Below, piece after piece: positions 10,301 to 19,196 of a DNA stretch of 64,000 nt. The DNA is from Archegozetes longisetosus (taxonomy: Eukaryota; Arthropoda; Arachnida; Sarcoptiformes; Trhypochthoniidae). The notes under the pieces are model-generated. The model searched no databases, had not been told where the DNA came from, and saw only the letters and a program-made list of their open reading frames with translations. Numbering within the stretch: position 1 is the first letter of the stretch; the number at the start of each line of letters is the position of its first letter. A program made the translations under genes and the position numbers. Location of the stretch: NCBI GenBank assembly GCA_018873245.2, contig JAEMBT020000009.1, positions 3,746,242 through 3,810,241 on the forward strand, given 5' to 3'.

Positions 10301-11077
10301 AAAGAATGCTTAGTAAAACTGATGGCAAAACCATACCTGAACTCTATTGGCATAACATTGTTTGTCACCATAAGGGCACGTGAAACTTGTATCTGGATCA
10401 TAGCTTGTATTTCCATAAGGAACTAATCCGAGATCGATTATGTCCCACAAGTGATTGTAAACAGGTTTGAATTCTTCTACGAAGAACTTTCTGTTAACAA
10501 AGTTCAAATTTTCATAATATATAATAACTTCTACTTTGTCACCGGGATCTTGAATCACCTAAAGATTAATATCATATTGTTTGTTAATAATACATATACT
10601 ATATTATTGATATCACTAATTTTTATATTTTCATATATAACAATTATTACATTTGTTGAAGTCTCGAAATCTATTTCTGTTGAATCCTCAGTATATACTT
10701 CTGTTGAAGTCTCGAAATCTACTTCTGTTGAATCCTCAGTATATACTTCTGTTGAAGTCTCTAAATCTACTTCTGTTGAATCCTCAGTATATACTTCTGT
10801 TGAAGTCTCGAAATCTATTTCTGTTGAATCCTCAGTATATATCTTCTGTTGAAGTCTCGAAATCTACTTCTGTTGAATCCTCAGTATATACGTCTGTTGA
10901 AGTCTCAAAATCTACATCTGTTGAATTCTCAGTATATACTTGTGTTGAAGTCTCAAAATCTACTACAGTCGAATTCTCAGTATATACTTCTGTTGAAGTC
11001 TCAAAATCTTCTGCAAGATTTACAAAAGAATTATTTATATATATTAAAACAATGAATATGTGAAGTATTAGAGACAT
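1..11077 (-). CDS. Giant secreted protein with nine tandem GILT-like domains and mucin-like ends (3' end off window)
   Basis: I chained 21 exons, minus strand, 5' to 3': 11077-10651, 10558-10337, 8559-8218, 7743-7489, 6754-6410, 6345-6121, 6051-5707, 5622-5371, 5078-4716, 4645-4409, 4335-3982, 3835-3584, 3503-3147, 3064-2810, 2751-2437, 2370-2143, 2059-1709, 1626-1360, 1251-1003, 872-793, 736-(1). All junctions are GT-AG and phase 0 except 1003/872 (phase 1). At least about 2,150 residues are encoded. GILT proteins are normally single-domain secreted or lysosomal thiol reductases of about 200-250 residues; here nine are strung together, each encoded by an 'A' exon (YYE...Y/F..R.F; CxxGxxxCxxN) and a 'B' exon (Cys of NxxxxC, PWxTING, vCdxY). 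The linker opening each A exon from domain 2 on has a Cys and usually KPxxC, which argues for one gene rather than nine. Two one-base frameshifts exist (near 10,842 and 1,133-1,137). All domains lack CXXC, so a reductase role is doubtful; a binding or structural extracellular role is inference. Confidence 0.85.
793..1626 (-). CDS. GILT-like domain 9, split and frameshifted (exons 1626-1360, 1251-1003, 872-793)
   Basis: Exon A starts PVHPPIC, then VKVGLYYSADDNSRNW; DDNS replaces the redox Cys. CSGPNECFINRIH-AC is kept. The B part starts ACAIDKHLNEP in frame from 1251 to EAAK, then the homologous KCANNVWFLD lies in another frame; one more A in the five-A run at 1,133-1,137 would restore it. Uniquely, the B exon is split again: a GTACAA donor after 1003 (phase 1) joins 872, where PWVTVNDQHS continues to SVCDQYP and a GTAATT donor at 793. 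The phase match between 1003 and 872 supports both exons. Confidence 0.72.
1709..2370 (-). CDS. GILT-like domain 8 (exons 2370-2143 and 2059-1709)
   Basis: The linker is DDKPPQC, then LPVAINYENMNISVATFF, with NISV at the redox site. The signature is CPQGDVQC-NANKIH-AC. The B exon has CVFNRN, AEQCLNNVF, DGCAHGPDGTELY, HVPWVTINN and TICDAYW followed by a strong GTAAGA donor. Confidence 0.85.
2437..3064 (-). CDS. GILT-like domain 7 (exons 3064-2810 and 2751-2437)
   Basis: The linker is GTEKPWAC, then VDIHYEPLNPQSRSF, again NPQS at the redox position as in domain 5. The signature is CPNNDTDCHTFKQH-AC: both outer Cys are kept, but the conserved Gly and Asn are replaced. The B exon starts ACIMDRFLKN with CAFGPDW, TENCLNQ, DTCAMTEGD, HVPWIVINGKHD and EICDTYYP before GTCAGT. 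It lacks the acidic insert seen in domains 4-6, so the exon is shorter (105 codons). Confidence 0.84.
3147..3835 (-). CDS. GILT-like domain 6 (exons 3835-3584 and 3503-3147)
   Basis: The linker is SDRPIEC, then VNVELHYVTGGTADKNH; the redox-site segment is the most divergent of the set. CPNGPNECIGNRIH-AC is intact across the splice. The B exon starts ACVYSYYWNNDDDP and contains CYFQNVNW, TEQCINNIW, HCARSQGGAELY, YTPWITINGKHS and AVCDVYT before GTGCGA. The B half is well conserved although the A half lost the usual YYE motif. Confidence 0.84.
3982..4645 (-). CDS. GILT-like domain 5 (exons 4645-4409 and 4335-3982)
   Basis: The linker is GDKPLEC, then VVVEVYYETLNPQSRKFF, with NPQS in place of CXXC. 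The signature is complete apart from the redox site: CPNGEQQC-LGNKIQ-AC. The B exon has the acidic DEDEYSQQID insert, CMFKY, AAKCANTWF, LPCAEGDEGNQ, APWIVINAERS and VVCDHIL before GTAATT. This domain is the closest of the nine to a canonical GILT layout and is the best reference for aligning the others. Confidence 0.87.
4716..5622 (-). CDS. GILT-like domain 4 (exons 5622-5371 and 5078-4716)
   Basis: The linker is DEDHKPDRC, then LEIGVYYESLSELSRRF. SELS sits at the redox-site position. CATRQEVCMFNKIQ keeps two Cys and the Asn, but the next exon starts AVVIDYYWLNDDDGDEID, so the final signature Cys is Val. The Cys normally following the Trp region (as in LPCAEG) is also absent: ILVEAESE. PWVTLNGRHS and VCNLYA close the domain. 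The A/B intron is 292 bp. This is the domain with most eroded disulfide positions. Confidence 0.8.
5707..6345 (-). CDS. GILT-like domain 3 (exons 6345-6121 and 6051-5707)
   Basis: The linker is GIKPSIC, then VDVVVYYEALNHQSRRF, with NHQS replacing CXXC. The signature is CSGGNDQCAGNKLQ-AC. The B exon begins ACTIDYFWNDG, keeps CMTKN, EQCAQQ and YACMVEGSG, then GVPVVTIDG and ICEHF before GTAAGT. The A/B intron is only 69 bp. NYxS/T-type sites such as NWT suggest N-glycosylation of an extracellular protein. Confidence 0.83.
6410..7743 (-). CDS. GILT-like domain 2 (exons 7743-7489 and 6754-6410)
   Basis: The A exon opens with the linker DESKPDGC, then KVAVYYETLNLATRNF. NLAT occupies the place of the CXXC redox site. 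CSSGNDQCIANRIQ is retained, but exon B starts AIVVNEFLL, so the last Cys of the NxxxxC signature is missing. The donor is GTGCCA (weaker) and the acceptor TTATTAG. The B half has CMFSS, GEQCSNQ, VIPFTTMNGE and EVCARYT before GTATGA. The 734-bp intron contains the long hairpin element at 6,883-7,417. Confidence 0.8.
6883..7417. mobile_element. Long-hairpin (foldback) element in a poly-GILT intron
   Basis: Arms 6,883-7,121 and 7,175-7,417 are inverted copies of about 240 bp around a 53-bp loop. They include a GA run on one side and CT run on the other, and the palindromic tip GTTTGGCACGTGACAAAC / GTTTGTCACGTGCCAAAC. The 13-bp direct repeat TCTTATTTAAGAT flanks it at 6,867-6,879 and 7,453-7,465, a possible target duplication. 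No coding capacity. It lies inside the intron between domain 2 exons, so the pre-mRNA would fold here. Confidence 0.85.
8218..10558 (-). CDS. GILT-like domain 1 (exons 10558-10337 and 8559-8218)
   Basis: Exon A starts after CTTTAG at 10559 with VIQDPGDKVEVIIYYENLN and ends at CYANRVQ before GTATGG. Exon B starts ACAIGLFWN and ends CDAYQPLD before GTAAGA. The spliced signature is CPYGDKQC-YANRVQ-AC, matching the GILT pattern CxxGxxxCxxNxxxxC. The redox site position reads NFVN after YYENL, so both active-site Cys are absent. The B half is divergent: the usual PW.TING stretch is GLAVEINGLV. The intron splitting the domain is 1.78 kb and carries a hAT-like MITE. Confidence 0.8.
8838..9362. mobile_element. 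hAT-like MITE in a poly-GILT intron
   Basis: The ends are CAGTGATCACCAACCC and (reverse complement of) GGTTGGCAATCACTG, the CAGTG...CAC type expected for hAT elements. The 8-bp flanks GTTTATAC (8,830-8,837) and GTTCAAAC (9,363-9,370) agree at six positions, consistent with an old target duplication. The interior is AT-rich and non-coding. Confidence 0.72.
10651..11077 (-). CDS. Poly-GILT exon 1: signal peptide and 16-residue Ser/Thr/acidic repeats
   Basis: The first in-frame ATG (11077) opens MSLILHIFIVLIYINNSF, a clear hydrophobic signal peptide. It is followed by about seven copies of a 48-bp unit encoding VDFETSTEVYTEDSTE with small changes, rich in Thr, Ser, Asp and Glu. This would be an acidic, probably O-glycosylated stalk. 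One unit near 10,842 has an extra base (TATATATC for TATATAC), which shifts the frame. The downstream units are open in the second frame and end at ACTTCAACAAAT before a GTAATA donor that joins exon 10558 in phase 0. Either the insertion is an assembly error in a tandem repeat or an unrecognised splice removes it; every unit also contains a potential GTATAT donor. Confidence 0.7.
10657..11010. repeat. 48-bp tandem repeat, about seven units
   Basis: On the plus strand each unit contains GAAGTCTCGAAATCTACTTC followed by TGTTGAATCCTCAGTATATA. Units differ by a few substitutions and one carries a one-base insertion near 10,842. It is part of the first exon of the poly-GILT gene. Confidence 0.95.
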
Positions 11078-11098
11078 GAGTTGGGAAATAAGATTCAA

Positions 11099-14000
11099 TT
11101 AATTACAATCTTCTGACATAATATCAAAATTTACTTTAACTGATGACCAATAATACTAAACTAAGTAGTTTCTTACTTTTAAATCGAATTATATATACTT
11201 GAAAACTAAGTGCAAATTATTTTTGAACTTTAGATAGATTTTATTACTTAAGATTACACTTTATTTGAACAAAAGTCAGCTCAGGTGGCACAAAACATTC
11301 CTCTAAACTTTTTTGTTATCATTGAAAGTAAAGGCCGTAAAAAATTATTGACCCTAAAGCTTTCTCCTGAATTGAGTGAATAATTATAAGTTTTTATGAC
11401 ACTATATTATTTTATTTACAGCACTATATCTGCTTAGAATTAAATTTAGTTTGATGAGAACTCTTCACTTTCCTTATATTGAAGAAAAAATTAAAAGCGC
11501 CAGAAAGTTTGACTTGCTTTATCAGTTCGAACAACGGTTGCTCAACATTTAAGCTATTCGTTGTGTCAAAGCAATAGATTGTTTGAATAAAATATATACT
11601 TTGATATATAACATTTAAAGATAGCATTGAACGGCTGCACTATAGCTTTAAAATACTGATGTTTATTATTATCACTCTGATTAGTGACTGAAAAATAAAT
11701 AACTTGTCCATCGAAATGAAGAGACAATATTTTTGTTTAAGTTTATATTAATTTGTATCTTATTAAAGCTGACCTATTGATTCAACTCATCAATATTTGA
11801 GTTTTTAAAGATTTGATATATTTTTAATGTGTCAATACAATGGAAATCTTACTTGCTATTAATGCTTTAAACATAGGTATATATCTATCAATTTTGTTCA
11901 AACAATTGTTTCCTGCATAGTCCATTGCATAAAGTTTGTGGTGACTGCGTTTTCTATAAGTCAGATGGTGGTCACAACAGTTAAGAGGGAACAACTCAAA
12001 TCAAATATTGCACTTCGTCAGTCGACCGATAAATGCTAACTGATAATGAACACATCAAAGCTATCGGCGATCTAATAAAAGAAATTCGAAGTTAGTCCTA
12101 CTAAACAATAGATTATCATGCTGGCACTGATCGCATGTATAGCTTTGCCACACCTACCTGTCTCGAGTCCTTTAGATTACGGCCTAGGAGCTCAAAAATC
12201 ATCTAAGAGCTAAAAGTTTGATCGAACTCGGGTTCATTGTGTGCCTATTCCTGATCCGATGTAGTTTGGGAGATCACTAAATGAAGCTCAGATAAAGGCT
12301 ATGTGCATTGATAATTTTGTTGTTAGATGGAGACTGTTATCCAAATGGAATTTTATTTATTGGAAGTTCTATTGATTTGTATCTTCACTTGTCCTTCAAT
12401 AAAAAAAATTAGGGCTAGTCGTCTTCTTACACTCTGTATATCTTTTAAATAATTTGAATGTCAAATAGAATTCTATATAATCTAGTAATGAGAAATTTTA
12501 TTAACGAATTGAGCAAATGAAGTAATTTATCTAATATTCATGTTACTGCTTTCATTATACTCTAATTTACTTAATTTCAAATTAAAAATAGAACATAATT
12601 GTATGTAATATTTGATAAGGTTGCGATAAAATATGTTATTCTAATGATAATATTTTTAATGTCTTAAAGCCACTGACAAGTATGTTAAGGCAATTTAGTA
12701 GTTTAAGTTCTAATAATAATAATAAATCTTAATATTAATTGAGTTTATGTAAGATATGATAAAAAATGTTTTTGGAAAAATGTTAACTGTTCATAAAAAT
12801 TAAGCTTTATATGAATTAATTATTCGATAACTGGCTGGTTACAGAAGATTCGAGTCATTTGTGCGTAAATATTAAGATGTTTGAGCTAACTACATGATTC
12901 GCTAAGATTTTCATGAAATCTAATTTTATGATTTTATACCACTTTTTCTTGTAAAATTAAAGCGATTAAAATAATTGTAAAAATGAAATACTTCATTACT
13001 TAAACAGATATGTATTATTTATGTTGAAATTTAAGCCTTTAACGCAATAAAAAAACTTCAAAATTCGAGTTCTAAATCACATTTGTATTTGAATAGTATA
13101 AAAATTATTTCTTTATCAAATTTTCAATCTTTGCTATTGTGAGATCAAAAACAGATCCTTGCTTTAGATCTCACAGTATTCAGGTCATTTGAATAATGCC
13201 CTATTTTCTGGCCCACCAGTCGCCTAAGAATACAAACTGACCATAGGATATAGGGCAAAGTTGTTTGTATCCTCTTTTCTGTATATGTAAATTCTAAAGA
13301 AAATTCTCTAGAAATAAAAGAGTAACGAGTTCACCAATGTGTCCTCAATTAGTAGTTGGTCAGTTAGTGACCAACAATAGATGTTTCTAGAAAATTTTCC
13401 ATTGATACGCAAACTTCTGGCTCTATATAAAGGAGTGGAGAAACTCTTACTCTTCGCTTCTCAAACTCTTAAGAACAAATGATCTCTGAGAGTGGCCAAC
13501 ACTAACAGTAGTAGTGAATATTTAAAATTTAAACCTTTCGAATATCTAAACCTTATTTTTGTATAAAGTTTCCTTTAATAAATAAACTTTGATTTTCTTT
13601 TAAAACTGTATGCAAATTTTAATTGTTGAACTAAACAGAGAATAAAATTAAAACAAAACTTCTGCACTATTAACTATAGAAAATTTTAGCCCATGAAAAA
13701 TGGATGTGTATTTTATTCAGTGCGCGACAAGTATATCACGCTATGAAATTTTTGAATAACTCTATATTAACACAAAAGATATAAAAAATTTGACTGACTG
13801 TTTAAAACCAGAATAAAAATTATCGCAAAGTTTCAATTTCCTAACCTCCAACCCATCGCAACAGCGACCGAAGAATGAATTTATTAGGATTTTGGGTGCG
13901 ACATAAAGCATATCACGTATACCGTTATTAGGTTAAAAAATGATCAATAGTTTATGGTCTTGCCATTCTTTTGAGGAGTTGGATGATACGTCAGGGCATT

Positions 14001-17000
14001 GATTGAATCAGATTCTGGAGTTTGAACAACAGGATCTGGTACCAAGAAGACTCGATTGCGGCCTTAAGTTCGGCAGTGGTATCTTATTGACGGCCACCAG
14101 CGTACACCAGCCGTGTACACTGCAAATAACAGGCAAAAATATGTATTTATGTAAAATGCAATGCCTTATTAATGACAGTTTCACAAAAGGATCAGCAATT
14201 GTTTCGAACTAGTTTAGCGACACAATTAAATTTATAATTAGTAAATTTGGGTATGATATAGAGTTTCTTCGAAATCCATAGCAAACCGTTGTTTAAGCAT
14301 ATTTATTTTACACAATTTTTTTCAATAGAGTATCAGTCATCTCATATTCAATTTCGTAATCATTTTGGCCCTAATTCATAAAATATTACAATTTTACGCT
14401 CTATAAGAGTGAACGCAATATTAGATAATATAGTTATAAAATAATAATTTGCTTTAACGACATAATTTTAATGTGACCAAAAGCCACCAAGTGTTTAATA
14501 ATGATTATATTCAAAGTTAGCTTTATTTCTACCTAATTTGTAGATCTTGAGACCCTTCAATGACAGTAATATTAATGCACTTGATAAATCATAATTTATA
14601 ATAATGTTTTCTTATAAAAGTTAACAACACATAAAATAATAGAACAATATGAGTTTATTATGTTCTGAATCGCTTGAATTTAGAGTATGTTATGCGAACG
14701 TGATAACAAGTTTCAACACATTTTAGATCTAATTAGCCGTTATAGTTGATTAATTCAGGAAACATCCAGTGACAATGAATTGAGCTTCCATTCTCTAAAA
14801 GTTTTTTTGCATAATTTCAGAAAATAGCTTTACTACAAAGATAATCTGAATGGGGAGCTATGATTCGAGGGAAAATAAAATTATATTTTGATAGTAGAAC
14901 TGAAATTGAAGTTTATTTAAGATGAGGTTTTGTGAACATAGTAAGTATAAAACTATCAAATCTATACGATAGCAAAAATTAGTCATTTTTATTACAATAA
15001 ATGAATACATTGTAGATCAAGCATTAAATTGAATCAACACTATCTTCACTTGATAAATATGAAATTCCAGATTTTGGCTCAATAACCATTTCTGTGTACG
15101 AAACAGGAAACTTGTTTAAGACTTTCATTTAAAAATTGGATTGAAAGGTATCTCCTCCTCTTTAAGTGTAGTATTAGATAAGGTATTTATTGGATGTTAT
15201 GAAATATAATATTCTAATGATATAAAGTTTTATGTGACTAAAATCCACCTACCTGATAATTGTAGTCAACTTTAACAATTATCTTCAACACTTCTTGAAT
15301 GCCAATCAAGCTGAAATATACAGAAGTGATGAAAGATTTATGAGAATGTGTTTCTAATTTTTAATAGAAATTGAAAGCGATATGAATTAATTATACCTTG
15401 TATTGCTGTTGCGCATGCGCTTTATTTATATGGCTTTAAATTTATTTTAACTACATTGCTAAATTTTCATCATTTTCAGTTGACTCATGGAAGCTCCAAA
15501 AGTTTTTGAAATTTCGAATTTTCCTTAAATTCTTTATTTCATCGATGAAGATATAGTTAGAAATTTTGAATCTTAAACTTCGTATCTACAAGTTCTATCA
15601 GAAAGAACCTAAAATCGTTATTTTCATCTTTTAGGCAAAATAGAAGCATAAGTTTGTTGGGAGTGAAATAAAGCAAACAAATCAGACATCGATAAAAAAA
15701 TTCATCTGATATCACAGAAATAATTATTTTCAATACAAATTTTTATAAAAGGAAGCATCGACTGAAATCAATGGAAATAAGCATTTGATATTTTTTACTG
15801 AATTCGTTAAAACTCCAAACTATCAATTTATTTATTATGTAAATTCTCCTAATTTCTATCGAAATATTTAGGAACTTTAAATGAAGTCTAAAAAATCATC
15901 GAACAATATAATTTGATTGAAGAATATTCTGCAGTGAGTTGAAGACATACTTGAAAATCTTTTCAACCAGTTTTCATCTATATTGATCAATACATAAAAT
16001 ATATGAACTATTATCCCCTCAAAGTTTGCTATAAAAGTTTTGATTAAAGGATTAGTTTAAATTCTTGTTTTCTACAATTTATTTAACTTTTTGCATTGTT
16101 GTCGTAATTTGACCAAATCAAAATAGAAAATGAATTTTCCTCAATTATTTTGACTTGCAAGAAACACTCACGAAGGGTTAGAGGGGAGGGATTCGGGGAG
16201 TCCAAATTTTTAAATAACATATTGTACATCTACATATTATTGATCAGTATAACTTAAGGATTAAAAAGTCGCTGGCCACGCCCCTCTAGGATCGACTTGA
16301 AACCACGCCCATAAAAAATTATTTCACTTTAATCCTTATGGCACACAGATTCAACATATATAACACTAATGTTGAAATTCAATAAGAGGACGGAGCTGTA
16401 ATTGCTTAAAGTTTTGCAACTTTTTAAAAATTAATATCTCAAAAATGGGAGGGGTAAATACGGTGGGAGTTTTACTGAGATCTTCTAAATATCATTAACT
16501 ATAACATACTATAAAGTCAAAGCCGTACAAGATCAGCGACATGTTTTAGCTAATATGACATCACGGCTGGAATATAGCAAACGTGGACGGGTATGTTCCC
16601 GACGTTGTAAACGCATAAATTATACATCGTTGGACTCGTCTCGACCATACGAGTCGATTACACCTTTCATTTGATTTTTGTTGTGGCTTCCCTTTAGTAC
16701 CTTTCAATCCTCAAATCAATTTTGAAAGAATCAAAAATTACCATTTTACTTTGATAGAAAATAGAAACAATTGACGTGAAGTATAAAGAGCATACAATTT
16801 TATTCAAAACTACATGTAATCGAATTAGCAGCACAAAATTAATCACGCTTAATGCTGTAAAGGGACAGAAGTAAATTAAACTCAGCATAGCCTCCATTTA
16901 ATTGATATCGAATTCTCCAGTTTTCTCCTAGCTTCACTCAAGTTGATTCTCAATGTCTATATTCCACGCATAACTTATTAAATATCTCATTTCTAGATTC

Positions 17001-17071
17001 GAGTTAATAGATAGAGCGCTTATTTCTTCCTTCATTGACGAGAACAATTTAAACTGATCGTATGCTTAAAA
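11099..17071. other. Gene-poor AT-rich stretch
   Basis: I see no supportable gene. 11,960-12,400 has unusually even base composition with short open segments and may be a decayed retroelement, but no domain is recognisable. 13,180-13,700 is described separately. The remainder is AT-rich with stops in all frames. It is upstream of the poly-GILT gene, so its promoter should lie just above 11,077. Confidence 0.6.
13180..13700 (+). promoter_or_regulatory. LTR-like segment with TATA box and polyadenylation signal
   Basis: TATATAAAG at 13,424-13,432 is followed by CTCTTACTCTTCGCTTCTC, then AATAAATAAA at about 13,577 within 160 bp, with higher GC than the surroundings. This promoter plus poly(A) layout is typical of a solo LTR. 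I could not read convincing TG...CA ends or a target duplication, so it could equally be a fragment of a gene end. Confidence 0.3.
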
Positions 17072-18680
17072 ATGGATTCAAATAGCGATGAGTATATAAT
17101 TCGAAGAGTGGAAGAAAAGATATAATCGGATCAATGATTTATTTTGGGTCTCATGGCTTGTAAGATAATCTCTCAACTGTACATACATTTTATGAATACG
17201 ATTCAAACGCTTTTTGTGTGGCTATTAGTAAGCCTGATGGTAAGTCATTCACAGTCTGTTAGAGCGTCGGTAGAAAAAATTTCAAAAATTATTTTCCTTG
17301 ATTTTCTACGACATAATTACAAGAATTTTTTAAGCAAAAACCTGTTTAATAAGATTGCGATAGTACTCACTTATTTTAAAAGAATTAATAATTTTGTGCA
17401 TTATTTGATTTTCTGTTTAGACTTTGCATTCATATTCTATGAAATATTAGCTCTCTTTTCACTAGTAATAAAATTAACATTAGTTGCCATAGAGATAATT
17501 GACTTGTTTCACACCAACTCTCTTGGGATTCCTACAGATAACGCCTAATAATCATTATCCATGATGTGTTCGGTTTGGTATGTAATGTAAAGAATTTGTT
17601 AACATAATTCTTGTGACATTTGGCTTCCCATTTATTCTTGTAAATAGGAAAAATCTCAGATTCTGTTTCACAAAATTAAAAAATTTATGGCATTCTCTCA
17701 CAGAAAACTTAATAGAATGTAAAGTTCTAAGTTTTTGTAGTTATCAAGTGACTTGAAATTTTAGATTTTATATAAAATAGAGAAATGATCAGAGTTGGAT
17801 GAAATATTTAAAATTCTAATAATTTATTACTATATGATATGAAATTATTTTCTTTAAGGGCTTACAGTTTTGAAAGAAATCTGCTCGAAATTTTGCTTCA
17901 GATTTATTAGTTAAGGACTGTTAGCACTTAATTTTTGAGATTAAATTGAAACAGATAACACTACGTTAAAAGCTAGATTTACAGGCAACTTACCTTTTAA
18001 TCATTTCATTTCGTAAAAAACTTTAAAATTATATCTATTCTAACCTAACACATGAATTTATAGAAATTGATTAAGATACTTTTTATTTTAAATAGTTTTT
18101 TCTGATAAAAGTTATATTTTCAAAGTATCGGCCTGATGATTGATAATAGAATTCTTTTCTTTTGAAAATTATTTATATTCCTTAAAATTTAAGGTCGAGT
18201 GATAGGTTTTTGCGGACCATGAGTGACTACACATTTTTCAGGAGTTTTAAGATTATATGCAAGAGTATCAAAATAGAGGAACTAAGAAGAAATTATTCAC
18301 CTTTGAAACACATTGTAGGCAGAAAATATATATTACATGCAGTTCTAGATAACCTGTCTATATAGTAACAAAGTAAGGCTGGGTTCAGTGTAAGCGAAAG
18401 ATGAGTTAAGGTTGTGTTCAAAGGCATTCCTAAAAATATAGATAACCTTAATGTTGCACCTAATTATAATCTCGTAGTCAGAGGACTAAAACAAGACAAT
18501 CACAACTTGTTATTAAAAATGATAAAGTTTGCCACAAGAGTGCACGAAGACAACTATAAAGAAAGAATTTTTTCAGAATTAAATATGTATTTTATTGAAG
18601 AATATTCTGCTGAATCAGAAACAATCTTAAAATATGTTCAAATACTTTTTCCTATTTATGAAGTGTATACAATTTATTTC
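17072..18680 (+). pseudogene. GNAT acetyltransferase pseudogene
   Basis: 17,072-17,239 matches exon 1 of the intact paralogue at 19,197 (MDSNSDEYIIRRVEEK), but loses frame after one A is missing in the AAAAGATATA run. It still ends NAFCVAISKPDG before GTAAGT. 18,194-18,680 matches exon 2, with in-frame stops (for example TGA in FCGP*VTTHF) and small deletions; the stretch reading GIPKNIDNLNVAPNYN is still open. After VHEDNYKERIFS the similarity is lost. Exon order, orientation and splice sites agree with the functional copy, so it is a tandem DNA duplicate and not a retrocopy. Confidence 0.85.
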
Positions 18681-19196
18681 TAGAAATATCTGTCGCAATA
18701 AATCATTGGATCAAGTTTTTATTCATATTTGCTTTCTTGAATAAAACTTGAAAATTTTATTTTTATAAAGGAATAATGCACTCCATTCTAACTGCAATCT
18801 ACTTACTCCGAATACCAGTTTAAAAGCATTGATAACGCATGCGGTTGAGTATGCATTCTTTGTATTTTCCTAACGTAAGTTTGGTTTGCTGTAAATAACT
18901 ATATATTACTTCAGAGCTGAACAGATCGCTATCATTGTAGCTCAAGTTTTATCTATCAAAATAAAAATCAATTACTTTCCTCCCCAAAAATGTGATAGAA
19001 ATGAAGTGGAAAAAAATCTTAATTTGAATTCGTCCTTCAATAATGATTTAGCTTACAGAATGCACAAAATATAATTTGACGTATTACTTAAACCTTGAAT
19101 TAGTTCCAGAACTCGTTCTCTGTTTTTGGTTTCATAAAGAGAATAGTTTTCTATCTTTTTGTGTTTAAATGTTGTGTGTGTGTTTTGAACCTCAAA

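Noticed and set aside
10451..11063. Overlapping plus-strand frames across the 48-bp repeat
   Set aside because: Tandem repeats open several frames at once; only the minus strand has a signal peptide and splice sites leading into a GILT domain.
17144..17548. 134-codon plus-strand frame
   Set aside because: It begins inside the frameshifted first exon of the GNAT pseudogene and runs into its intron; composition is AT-rich hydrophobic noise.
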